Source: Desulfuromonadaceae bacterium (lineage in GTDB: Bacteria > Desulfobacterota > Desulfuromonadia > Geobacterales > Pseudopelobacteraceae). Taken from it: a stretch of 6,495 bases of DNA. Both the position numbers and the translations under genes were made by a program. Under the pieces are notes generated by a model. It had not been told where the DNA came from and ran no database searches. It was given only the letters and a program-made list of their open reading frames with translations. Positions 1 to 5,753 of the stretch are shown here, in pieces. Position 1 is the stretch's first letter. Each line of letters opens with the position of its first letter. The DNA lies in assembly GCA_028686145.1 (NCBI GenBank), contig JAQUCQ010000196.1:1-6495 (forward strand). Reading direction: 5' to 3'.

Positions 1-135
1 ATTGAACTACTAGATCAACAAAAAGGTATTTTTAACGGCCCGGATGATTCAGAAGGCAAAATAATTTCCGTATCTACAGACGGTACATCTGAAGAAGCCT
101 TAAATTCTATTTACAAGAGACTGTTTCGGCCATGA
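1..135 (+). CDS. C-terminal fragment of an unidentified protein (possibly a P-loop kinase-like protein)
   Basis: An open frame enters the window at base 1 and gives 44 residues ending in 'IYKRLFRP' before TGA at 133-135. The stop overlaps the ATG of the next gene as ATGA (132-135), so the two are probably translationally coupled and belong to one operon. I do not recognise the protein. The tail has a pattern (a hydrophobic strand 'KIISVSTDGTS' followed by an acidic amphipathic helix 'EEALNSIYKRL') also seen at the C-terminus of small P-loop kinases, where a final strand is followed by a helix, but this is a weak shape resemblance. The identity needs the upstream sequence. Confidence 0.6.
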   Translation: MELLDQQKGIFNGPDDSEGKIISVSTDGTSEEALNSIYKRLFRP

Positions 136-386
136 AGCGACTTTTCACACAAATTTTAAACCGCCTGCAACTGCCGGAATCATGGATAATATTTTTTATC
201 CTCGGCATTATAATGATGACATTCCCGTTTTTGCAGATTTTCAACAAACCAACAATTCTGTTTGGTGTGCCGCTACTGTTCCTCTATTTAATGGTAGGCT
301 GGATAATTTCAATTATCGTCATCTACCTTTTTATGCTTGCCAGCCGCCATGCAAACAAATCGACTGAAGAAAAGATCGAACCATGA
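132..386 (+). CDS. Small two-helix inner-membrane protein, putative accessory subunit of the SSF sensor
   Basis: 84 residues with two predicted membrane helices (about 18-38 and 46-70), a short basic N-terminus (MKR) and a polar, charged C-terminal tail. The stretch 'NKPTILFGVPLLFLYL' between and into the helices resembles small proteins found next to solute-symporter genes and next to CbrA-type symporter-kinases; this is recalled family resemblance, not a search. Its start overlaps the previous stop and its stop overlaps the next start, both as ATGA. No good Shine-Dalgarno sequence precedes it, so coupling probably drives translation. Being locked in stoichiometric coupling to the large SSF protein suggests a physical partner: a chaperone, a stabilising subunit or a gating peptide. 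Function is inferred from context only. Confidence 0.8.
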   Translation: MKRLFTQILNRLQLPESWIIFFILGIIMMTFPFLQIFNKPTILFGVPLLFLYLMVGWIISIIVIYLFMLASRHANKSTEEKIEP

Positions 387-3300
387 ACAGCGTTGTTTCT
401 TCAGTAGCTGCTATAGCTTTTTTATACATAATTCTTATTTTTTTGATTGCGTGGTACGCCCACCATCGTAAAGAAACCGGACGCAGCATAATCAGCAATC
501 CGGTCATCTATTCACTCTCGCTGGGAGTGTACTGCACCTCGTGGACCTTCTTCGGCAGTGTCGGAAAGGCGGCTACGACTGGAATTGATTTTGTACTTAT
601 TTACCTCGGCCCCTCTTTGACAGCATTTTCCTGGCTTTTTCTTCTGCGCCGCATCATCAAGATAAGCAAAGAACATAACATTACTTCGATTGCCGATTTC
701 CTTAGTCAGCGCTACGGAAAGTCTCCATGGCTTGGTGCTCTAGTCACAGTTATCTCATTCCTTGGGATCATGCCATATATAGCACTGCAGTTAAAGGCGG
801 TATCCACCAGTTTTCTTCTGCTCAGCGGCGCCCAAAAAGACACCTTTGCTTATATCAATCTTGGAACAGGCATTTCCATTCCGATCTCACTTTTTCTGGC
901 CTTGACGCTGGCGCTTTTCAGTATAGTTTTCGGGGCGAGGAGGCTGGTATCGTCAGAACGGCATGAAGGTCTGATTGCAGCGGTTGCTTTTGAGTCACTG
1001 GTTAAGCTGGTCGCCCTCTTGGTAGTTGGGTTGTTTGTGACATACGGCCTCTTTAATGGCTTCATTGATATTTTCGAGCGATTCAGGTCCATAAACCCGG
1101 ACCAGTTTTCACAATTGTTTACATTCAACACATCAAAAAACGATCCTAATTACATTTCTACTTTCACGCTCCTCTTTTTATCTATGGGGGCGATTATGCT
1201 CTTGCCGAGACAGTTTCACGTCATGGTGATTGAAAATTCCGATGAAAGTCACATAGCAACTGCGATGTGGCTTTTTCCCGCCTATCTGTTTCTAATAAAC
1301 CTTTTCGTCATGCCGATCGCCATTGGCGGCATCCTTTTCACCGGCAGCAGCAGCGGTGCTGACTACTTTGTTCTTTCTATTCCTCAACTCGCTGGACATC
1401 ACTACATAGCTCTGTTTGCATTTCTGGGCGGCTTTTCTGCAGCGGCCGGAATGGTCATGGTTGAATCAATTGCTATTTCGACAATGCTGCTCAACCACAT
1501 TTTCATGCCGATCATCGTCCGGTGTACCCCTCAGGCGTGGTTTCCAATTTTACTTATTAATCTCAAGCGCTTTGGTATAGTACTTGTCGTACTGCTGGGA
1601 TATTTCTACTACCGGGTCATAGGCGACTCTTACACTCTCGTAAACATGGGCCTGATTTCCTTTTCGGCAGCAGCCCAATTCATGCCGGCCATGCTGGGCG
1701 GTCTGTACTGGAAACGTGGCAACAAAACGGGTGCAATCTGCGGCATCCTGTTCGGCTTTCTAATCTGGCTTTATACTCTATTGCTCCCTTCATTTAGCAA
1801 GTCGGGGTGGATTTCGGAATCTCTGCTCTCAAACGGTCCCTTTGGCATTGCACTACTTAAACCAACCGCACTATTCGGGTTAACCGGCATGGACCTTTGG
1901 AGCCACTCCCTGTTCTGGAGTATGCTTTTCAATATTGGTTCCTATATAATTTGCTCGATACTCTTAAACCAAAATGAACAGGAACGTGATCAGGTACATA
2001 AATTTATTGGCATCTTCAGTCGTGAAGAGGTACATCGCCGCACTGAACGCACACGGCTCTCGAAACCGGTTACAACAGACCAGTTTATTGCCCTTATGAG
2101 CAAGTTTATTGGTGAACATGAAGCACAGCGATCGTTTTTACTCTATTCAAACGAGCGGGATATTTCGGGAGATGAGGCAGTTTCAGAGTTTGAGCTCCCG
2201 AATCTAAAGCGTTTTGCAGAAAAGACGCTGGCCGGTTCAGTCGGCGGTGCCGCAGCTCGGGCTATTGTAAACAACTTTCTCTCAGACTTGGGCTCCAGCA
2301 TGGAACCGGTTTATGATATTTTCAGTAGCATACGCACAAACCTTGACCAAAACCGCGAATCACTCTTTGTACGACTGAAGGCTTCCGAAATTATTAACCG
2401 GACATTAGATTTGCAGGTAATCATGGATGACCTGTTGCGGTTGTTGGTTAAGGAATTTAAGCTTGATGTTGCACTGATTCTCACAAAAAACGAAGCAGGT
2501 ACTTTTTCAGTTATCAGCATGCAGGGAGAAAATCTTTCCGACAGTAATCCGCCTCTGTGGTATCTGGAAAATGTACCATATATAAATCTGGTCTACCGTG
2601 ACCAAAAAGCACATTTCATCAATGACCTCCAACTTGATCGTGCCACTCCAAAGCTTGATCAAACAGTAGCAGAAGGTTTCATTTCCTGTGCCCACATCCC
2701 GGTCTTTAGGGAAGGTGAGCCGGTTATTGCCGTACTATCATTATTCTCTAAATCAATAGCCGGGCTCTTTACTCAGGAATTTATCAAGTTATTGTCCAGC
2801 CTTACAGGTCAACTCGCTCAGGCGATCACAATTGTGCATGAAGTTGAAGCAAAGCAGCTTGAACGGAGTCAAAAAGAAGTAGCTCTTCTGCAAACAGCCA
2901 GAATCACGCGCGACATGGAAATTGCCCAACAGATCCAGGAATCTTTCCTGCCTGATTCTGCGCCAACAATTGCCGGAGTTGATATTGCAGGGCACTGTAT
3001 ATCCGCCGCTCATGTTGGAGGAGACTATTATGATTTTTTTCTCCGGGAAGGCCATATTGTCGATATTGTTATTGCCGATGTTTCAGGTCACAGCGTCGGT
3101 GCGGCTCTGATTATGTCGGAAGTTCGCACACTGCTGCGGGCAGAAGCTAATTCAATTCACACTCCGCGGGTGGTCCTTGAAACCCTCAACAATCAACTGC
3201 ATGACGATTTATCCCGGGCCGAACTATTTATTACCATGTTTTATGCCGAATATAATGCTGAGACCGGCATACTCAGCTACTCTAACGCTGGTCACAACCA

Positions 3301-3631
3301 TCCGGTTCTGCAACGTACAAATGAATCTCTTTCTCAGGAACTGGACACAGAAGGATTGATACTTGGGGTTAAAAAAGATGTCCTTTTTGAAGAACGCAGT
3401 GTTATGCTAACAAGTGGGGATGTTCTCCTTTTCTACACTGACGGCCTGACAGAAGCGTGCAACAGTAACGCTGAAATGTTTGGCATGGAAGGACTGTACA
3501 GCCTTCTTAAAGCATGTGGCCATCTTTCTGCCACTGAGATTATTGATTTGTTTTATGCCAGAATTCATGATTTTACCGGTTCACAAAATTTGCAAGATGA
3601 TATATCGCTTGTTGTTGTAAAAAAACACTGA
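383..3631 (+). CDS. SSF (sodium:solute symporter)-STAC-GAF-SpoIIE/PP2C phosphatase, membrane sensor of a partner switch
   Basis: 1082 residues. Residues 1-530 are a roughly 13-helix sodium:solute symporter domain of the kind found in CbrA sensor kinases; hallmarks are 'YCTSWTFFGSVG' (50-61), 'IYLGPSL' (73-79), 'LLPRQFHVMVIEN' (273-285) and 'AMLGGLYWKRGN' (436-447). Residues about 562-640 fit the STAC linker domain ('FIGEHEAQ', then 'LAGSVGGAAARAIV'). A GAF-like domain spans about 672-820, then a helical linker with the RsbU-like 'EIAQQIQESFLP' (846-857). The C-terminus is a PP2C-type SpoIIE phosphatase with its metal-binding acidic residues intact: 'GGDYYDFF' (D881), 'IADVSGH' (D899), 'YTDGLTEA' (D1020) and 'DDIS' (D1072/D1073). 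The expected role is sensing an external solute or its transport and dephosphorylating the STAS protein encoded next. The start overlaps the previous stop (ATGA 383-386) with only a weak ribosome site. Whether it still transports is unknown. The usual output on this scaffold is a histidine kinase; none is present. Confidence 0.95.
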   Translation: MNSVVSSVAAIAFLYIILIFLIAWYAHHRKETGRSIISNPVIYSLSLGVYCTSWTFFGSVGKAATTGIDFVLIYLGPSLTAFSWLFLLRRIIKISKEHNITSIADFLSQRYGKSPWLGALVTVISFLGIMPYIALQLKAVSTSFLLLSGAQKDTFAYINLGTGISIPISLFLALTLALFSIVFGARRLVSSERHEGLIAAVAFESLVKLVALLVVGLFVTYGLFNGFIDIFERFRSINPDQFSQLFTFNTSKNDPNYISTFTLLFLSMGAIMLLPRQFHVMVIENSDESHIATAMWLFPAYLFLINLFVMPIAIGGILFTGSSSGADYFVLSIPQLAGHHYIALFAFLGGFSAAAGMVMVESIAISTMLLNHIFMPIIVRCTPQAWFPILLINLKRFGIVLVVLLGYFYYRVIGDSYTLVNMGLISFSAAAQFMPAMLGGLYWKRGNKTGAICGILFGFLIWLYTLLLPSFSKSGWISESLLSNGPFGIALLKPTALFGLTGMDLWSHSLFWSMLFNIGSYIICSILLNQNEQERDQVHKFIGIFSREEVHRRTERTRLSKPVTTDQFIALMSKFIGEHEAQRSFLLYSNERDISGDEAVSEFELPNLKRFAEKTLAGSVGGAAARAIVNNFLSDLGSSMEPVYDIFSSIRTNLDQNRESLFVRLKASEIINRTLDLQVIMDDLLRLLVKEFKLDVALILTKNEAGTFSVISMQGENLSDSNPPLWYLENVPYINLVYRDQKAHFINDLQLDRATPKLDQTVAEGFISCAHIPVFREGEPVIAVLSLFSKSIAGLFTQEFIKLLSSLTGQLAQAITIVHEVEAKQLERSQKEVALLQTARITRDMEIAQQIQESFLPDSAPTIAGVDIAGHCISAAHVGGDYYDFFLREGHIVDIVIADVSGHSVGAALIMSEVRTLLRAEANSIHTPRVVLETLNNQLHDDLSRAELFITMFYAEYNAETGILSYSNAGHNHPVLQRTNESLSQELDTEGLILGVKKDVLFEERSVMLTSGDVLLFYTDGLTEACNSNAEMFGMEGLYSLLKACGHLSATEIIDLFYARIHDFTGSQNLQDDISLVVVKKH

Positions 3632-3637
3632 TTGAAC

Positions 3638-3643
3638 GGAGGT
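3638..3643 (+). promoter_or_regulatory. Ribosome binding site that fixes the STAS start
   Basis: GGAGGT lies 3 bases before the ATG at 3647. An in-frame TTG at 3632 directly after the previous stop would open five codons earlier, but those codons contain this Shine-Dalgarno sequence, so the ATG at 3647 is preferred. Confidence 0.75.
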
Positions 3644-3646
3644 ACA

Positions 3647-3985
3647 ATGGATATTAAGACCGAACATACGGAAGGAATTACCGTGCTGTTTATCAGGGAG
3701 GATCGCCTTGATGCAAACAATTCTGAAGAACTCAAAACAGAATTGCATCGTCTTTTTGATACCGGAACAAAAGATCTGATCCTTGATCTTAAAGAGGTGC
3801 TTTTTATTGACAGTTCAGGTCTAGGGGTACTGGTTTCAGGTTATAAAAACGCTTCGACCGTGCATGGTAGCCTTAAATTATCAAATTTGCAGTCGCAGGT
3901 GAGGTCTATGTTTGAACTGACCAGGCTTCATAGGGTTTTTGACATTTTTACAACTGTTGACGACGCACTACAGAGTTACAACTAA
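3647..3985 (+). CDS. STAS-domain anti-sigma-factor antagonist (RsbV/SpoIIAA family)
   Basis: 112 residues, the normal length for a single-domain cytoplasmic STAS antagonist. The phosphorylation loop is intact: 'VLFIDSSGLGVLV' (51-63), where Ser56, the first serine after the aspartate, aligns with B. subtilis SpoIIAA Ser58. The N-terminal strand and helix ('RLDANNSEELK', 20-30) match the family's 'ELD..' segment. In established RsbV/SpoIIAA systems the unphosphorylated form binds the anti-sigma kinase, the kinase inactivates it by serine phosphorylation, and a PP2C phosphatase reactivates it. It lies 15 bases after the SSF-PP2C gene, which ends in that type of phosphatase, and just before an RsbW-like kinase, so it is almost certainly the shared substrate of the two. 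The start at 3647 is chosen because GGAGGT sits just upstream; an in-frame TTG at 3632 is less likely. Confidence 0.93.
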   Translation: MDIKTEHTEGITVLFIREDRLDANNSEELKTELHRLFDTGTKDLILDLKEVLFIDSSGLGVLVSGYKNASTVHGSLKLSNLQSQVRSMFELTRLHRVFDIFTTVDDALQSYN

Positions 3986-4029
3986 TTTAGAAGCATGGAA
4001 TGAATTAACTCTCTATGACGGGGATATGT

Positions 4030-4458
4030 ATGAAAAATGACATTGACATTGACATAACAATACCGAGTCATACCAGATATTTACGCATGATAGGCACAAT
4101 TGGCGAAAAAGTAGCACAAGAGATCGACTGCCCGGAAGCAATTCGTAAAGCATTGCCCAGCCAACTTGCTGTCGTCCTGACAGAAGGCCTCGTCAATGCT
4201 ATTAAACATGCCAAAAGTGCCGCTCCAGACGAAGAGATTCATGTCCGAATTAACGTCTCGAACAAAAATCTTGTGGTTCGTATCTATGACAACGGCATTG
4301 GCTTTGATCTGGATGCAGTACCGCCCCCCTGCTTTACTTCAAGCGGATTGGAAGAAAAAGGGCGCGGAATTTTCATTCTCAGGTCACTGATGGACACGGT
4401 AAAATATACTCGAGCTAATGGCGGGAATGTTCTCGTGATGGAAAAGAAGCTGGCTTAA
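4030..4458 (+). CDS. RsbW/SpoIIAB-like serine kinase (HATPase fold), putative anti-sigma factor
   Basis: 142 residues forming a single GHKL ATPase domain: N-box 'LTEGLVNAIKHA' (50-61, E52 and N56), G1 box 'DNGIGFD' (87-93) and G2 box 'GRGIFILRSLMD' (111-122). There is no HisKA domain or phosphoacceptor histidine segment, so it is a serine-protein-kinase type rather than a two-component kinase. It should phosphorylate the STAS protein encoded 44 bases upstream and sequester a target, classically a sigma factor. No target is encoded in the window. The start at 4030 is preferred because GGGGA (4020-4024) lies 5 bases before it; an in-frame ATG at 4015 would add 'MTGIC' but has only a distant GGAA upstream. 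It ends the plus-strand gene train and converges on the protease gene, with 21 bases between the stops. Confidence 0.92.
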   Translation: MKNDIDIDITIPSHTRYLRMIGTIGEKVAQEIDCPEAIRKALPSQLAVVLTEGLVNAIKHAKSAAPDEEIHVRINVSNKNLVVRIYDNGIGFDLDAVPPPCFTSSGLEEKGRGIFILRSLMDTVKYTRANGGNVLVMEKKLA

Positions 4459-4462
4459 TCCT

Positions 4463-4497
4463 GAAAGAAAAACTCTGCATCAATAAACAGGTGATGC
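4463..4497 (-). terminator. Weak candidate intrinsic terminator of the hydrogenase-protease gene
   Basis: Read on the minus strand, GCATCA (4497-4492) pairs with TGATGC (4482-4477) across a 9-base loop, and a T-rich run TTTTTCTTTC (4472-4463) follows 4 bases later. The hairpin includes the stop codon of the protease gene. The 6-bp stem and the gap before the T run make this a weak call. Confidence 0.35.
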
Positions 4498-4980
4498 TGC
4501 AACTCCCCACTGATCCAGTTCAGCAAGCACACCGGAAACGAGGACATTGAATTGAGCCTCAACATCTGCCGTCAGCCCAATTTCCATTTCTATTGACCCC
4601 GGCTGCACCCCTATCAGCACCATTTCTTTTGGCAAATGCCCTGTCAACTCGGATACTGCCAAAAGATCCTTAAGTCCCATCTGATGTGGCGATATTTTAG
4701 TCTGCAACGCGATCGGCAACTCCTGCCCGTACAACCGGACACAGGTTCCCGCCTCTTTACCGGTTTCAACAGCGTCAATTATAATCAGGTGAGTGATATT
4801 TTCAAGTTTTGGAAGCAAGTCCAATCCCAGCGTACCACCGTCCATGATTTCAACGTTATCCGCGAAACGATAGTCCCTCTGAAGCCGCTGCGCAACCAGA
4901 ACACCCACCGCATCATCACTCATAACCAGATTACCGATACCGAGAACCAGAACAGATATTTCGGACGAAGTTACAGTCAT
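4480..4980 (-). CDS. HybD/HyaD-family hydrogenase maturation endopeptidase
   Basis: 166 residues, close to E. coli HybD (164). This family cleaves the C-terminal peptide of the [NiFe]-hydrogenase large subunit after the nickel site has been built. Conserved features are 'LGIGNLVMSDDAVGV' (13-27), 'MDGGTLGLDLLPKL' (46-59), 'LIIIDAV' (65-71) and 'ISPHQMGLKDLL' (96-107). The nickel-sensing ligands of HybD (Glu16, Asp62, His93) correspond to Asp23, Asp69 and His99; Asp for Glu at the first position is conservative. The start at 4980 is chosen over an ATG at 4986 because AAGGA (4987-4991) touches the upstream ATG with no spacing but is 6 bases from this one. No hydrogenase structural or hyp gene is in the window, so its substrate is encoded elsewhere. 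It lies downstream of the ferritin-like gene on the same strand, separated by 113 bases and a hairpin. Confidence 0.92.
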   Translation of the reverse strand: MTVTSSEISVLVLGIGNLVMSDDAVGVLVAQRLQRDYRFADNVEIMDGGTLGLDLLPKLENITHLIIIDAVETGKEAGTCVRLYGQELPIALQTKISPHQMGLKDLLAVSELTGHLPKEMVLIGVQPGSIEMEIGLTADVEAQFNVLVSGVLAELDQWGVAASPVY

Positions 4981-5039
4981 AAACATTCCTTACATACGGA
5001 CGCTGAACATCCACTAATTGGTGCTTATAGTCAGATACA

Positions 5040-5065
5040 CCAAGGGCGCATTACTGCGCCCTTGG
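5040..5065 (-). terminator. Perfect 11-bp hairpin after the ferritin-like gene, probable terminator or attenuator
   Basis: CCAAGGGCGCA (5040-5050) and TGCGCCCTTGG (5055-5065) are exact reverse complements around a 4-base loop. The hairpin sits 28 bases beyond the ferritin-like stop and 59 bases before the preferred protease start. The bases after it on the minus strand (TGTATCTGACT) are only mildly T-rich, so it may be a partial terminator, an mRNA-stabilising stem or a processing site rather than a full stop. Confidence 0.55.
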
Positions 5066-5093
5066 AAATTGCCACCAGTTTCAGGAGTGAATA

Positions 5094-5585
5094 CTATTCC
5101 CGCACAAATGTATCGATATCGGTTTCGTGAACCATTCCCATCAGACGGGCGTATTCTGACTCAATAAGTTGATAATGATGATTGGTTTCCGTCGCATTCA
5201 ATTCATAGACAGCTTTGACCTTGGGATCGTCAATTTTTGCAGCTGTTTCCAATAATACTTCTTCAAGATTCTTTTCTCGCTCCATTGCCAGTTCAAGCGC
5301 CTTTTGCTCGCTGAAGTCAGAAGATATCAAGCGGGCAATCGTAGAAACCCAGCTCGATTCATTGTCTGGAGGAGAATCAAGAAACACATCGAGGGAGGGG
5401 ATATCTGTGCCCATGTAAATCTTGTAAAATTGAGCTGCATGCTCCCGCTCTTCTTTTGCCAGCAACTCGAAGGTACGGCGTGCATCAGGAATATTCATTT
5501 TAACTGCGCCGAGCTGGTAAAAGTTCATTGCATTTTTTTCAGTCTGGATTGAGCGCTTGATCGCCTCTTGAATATCAATACTCAT
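5094..5585 (-). CDS. Ferritin-like / rubrerythrin-type diiron protein without rubredoxin domain
   Basis: 163 residues forming a four-helix ferritin-like domain with a plausible diiron ligand set: E16 in helix 1, E46 and H49 ('EEREHAA') in helix 2, E102 in helix 3 ('LAMEREKNLEEVL'), and E133 and H136 ('ATETNHHY') in helix 4. There is no cysteine, so the rubredoxin FeS4 domain of classical rubrerythrin is absent. Family members of this kind reduce peroxide or handle iron in anaerobes; which applies here cannot be read from sequence. The start at 5585 is fixed by AAGGAGGT (5592-5599) 6 bases upstream; the reading frame stays open to 5660 but that extension crosses the promoter and ribosome site. 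It appears to have its own promoter with a possible operator, consistent with stress or metal control. The hydrogenase protease lies downstream and may be partly co-transcribed. Confidence 0.92.
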   Translation of the reverse strand: MSIDIQEAIKRSIQTEKNAMNFYQLGAVKMNIPDARRTFELLAKEEREHAAQFYKIYMGTDIPSLDVFLDSPPDNESSWVSTIARLISSDFSEQKALELAMEREKNLEEVLLETAAKIDDPKVKAVYELNATETNHHYQLIESEYARLMGMVHETDIDTFVRE

Positions 5586-5591
5586 GGTATT

Positions 5592-5599
5592 ACCTCCTT
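5592..5599 (-). promoter_or_regulatory. Strong ribosome binding site of the ferritin-like gene
   Basis: On the minus strand AAGGAGGT is a near-perfect anti-16S match 6 bases before the ATG at 5585. It rules out the longer open frame reaching 5660 as the translated product. Confidence 0.85.
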
Positions 5600-5605
5600 C
5601 TATTG

Positions 5606-5627
5606 AAATATAGTATTTGAAAAATAC
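5606..5627. promoter_or_regulatory. Candidate operator: alternating AAATA/TATTT half-sites over the ferritin-like promoter
   Basis: On the plus strand AAATA (5606-5610), TATTT (5614-5618) and AAATA (5622-5626) alternate in orientation at an exact 8-base step. The last two form a perfect GTATTT-GAA-AAATAC palindrome (5613-5627). The array overlaps the proposed -10 element and the region just downstream, where a repressor would block transcription. It does not match a regulator box I can name with confidence, and AT-rich sequence can produce such pairs by chance. Confidence 0.4.
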
Positions 5628-5648
5628 CACACGAGTCTTGTTTGTCAA
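5621..5648 (-). promoter_or_regulatory. Sigma-70-type promoter of the ferritin-like gene
   Basis: On the minus strand a consensus -35 TTGACA (5648-5643) is separated by 16 bases from TATTTT (5626-5621), which is preceded by TG-G as in an extended -10. The start codon is 36 bases past the -10. The -35 is perfect; the -10 matches 4 of 6. Confidence 0.55.
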
Positions 5649-5688
5649 GTGAATGCACAATTTATGCGATTTGATCTACCCAAAGCGA

Positions 5689-5718
5689 TTGACATCAGTA
5701 CTCCACGACGTGTAAAAG
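5689..5718 (+). promoter_or_regulatory. Candidate sigma-70-type promoter of ettA
   Basis: TTGACA (5689-5694) is followed after 18 bases by TAAAAG (5713-5718), a 4-of-6 match to the -10. The ettA ATG lies 36 bases further on. It is in the divergent region shared with the ferritin-like promoter; the two -35 elements lie about 40 bases apart on opposite strands. Confidence 0.4.
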
Positions 5719-5753
5719 AAACTACCTTTTTATAGAATCAGGCGGGAGAAACT

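Noticed and set aside
383..1972. Calling the large protein simply a sodium:solute symporter or a CbrA histidine kinase
   Set aside because: The chain continues through STAC and GAF into a PP2C phosphatase, and there are no HisKA H-box or HATPase boxes within it.
2789..3055. Minus-strand open frame inside the phosphatase gene, and similar ones at 850-1131, 2311-2520 and 2507-2695
   Set aside because: All are antisense to conserved SSF, GAF or PP2C coding sequence and lack ribosome sites or recognisable products.
4459..4479. Terminator for the plus-strand signalling operon in the convergent gap
   Set aside because: The 21-base gap has no stem followed by T residues on the plus strand; the only hairpin/T-run pair here reads on the minus strand.
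4636..5130. Long plus-strand open frame opposite the hydrogenase protease
   Set aside because: It lies antisense to a gene with clear family motifs, crosses the intergenic hairpin, has no ribosome site and gives a product with no recognisable domain.
5094..5585. Full rubrerythrin
   Set aside because: The protein has no cysteine at all, so the C-terminal rubredoxin domain is missing; only the ferritin-like diiron domain is supported.
5586..5660. N-terminal extension of the ferritin-like protein from an ATG at 5660
   Set aside because: The extension would translate the promoter -35/-10 and the AAGGAGGT ribosome site; the ATG at 5585 begins exactly where the ferritin fold starts.
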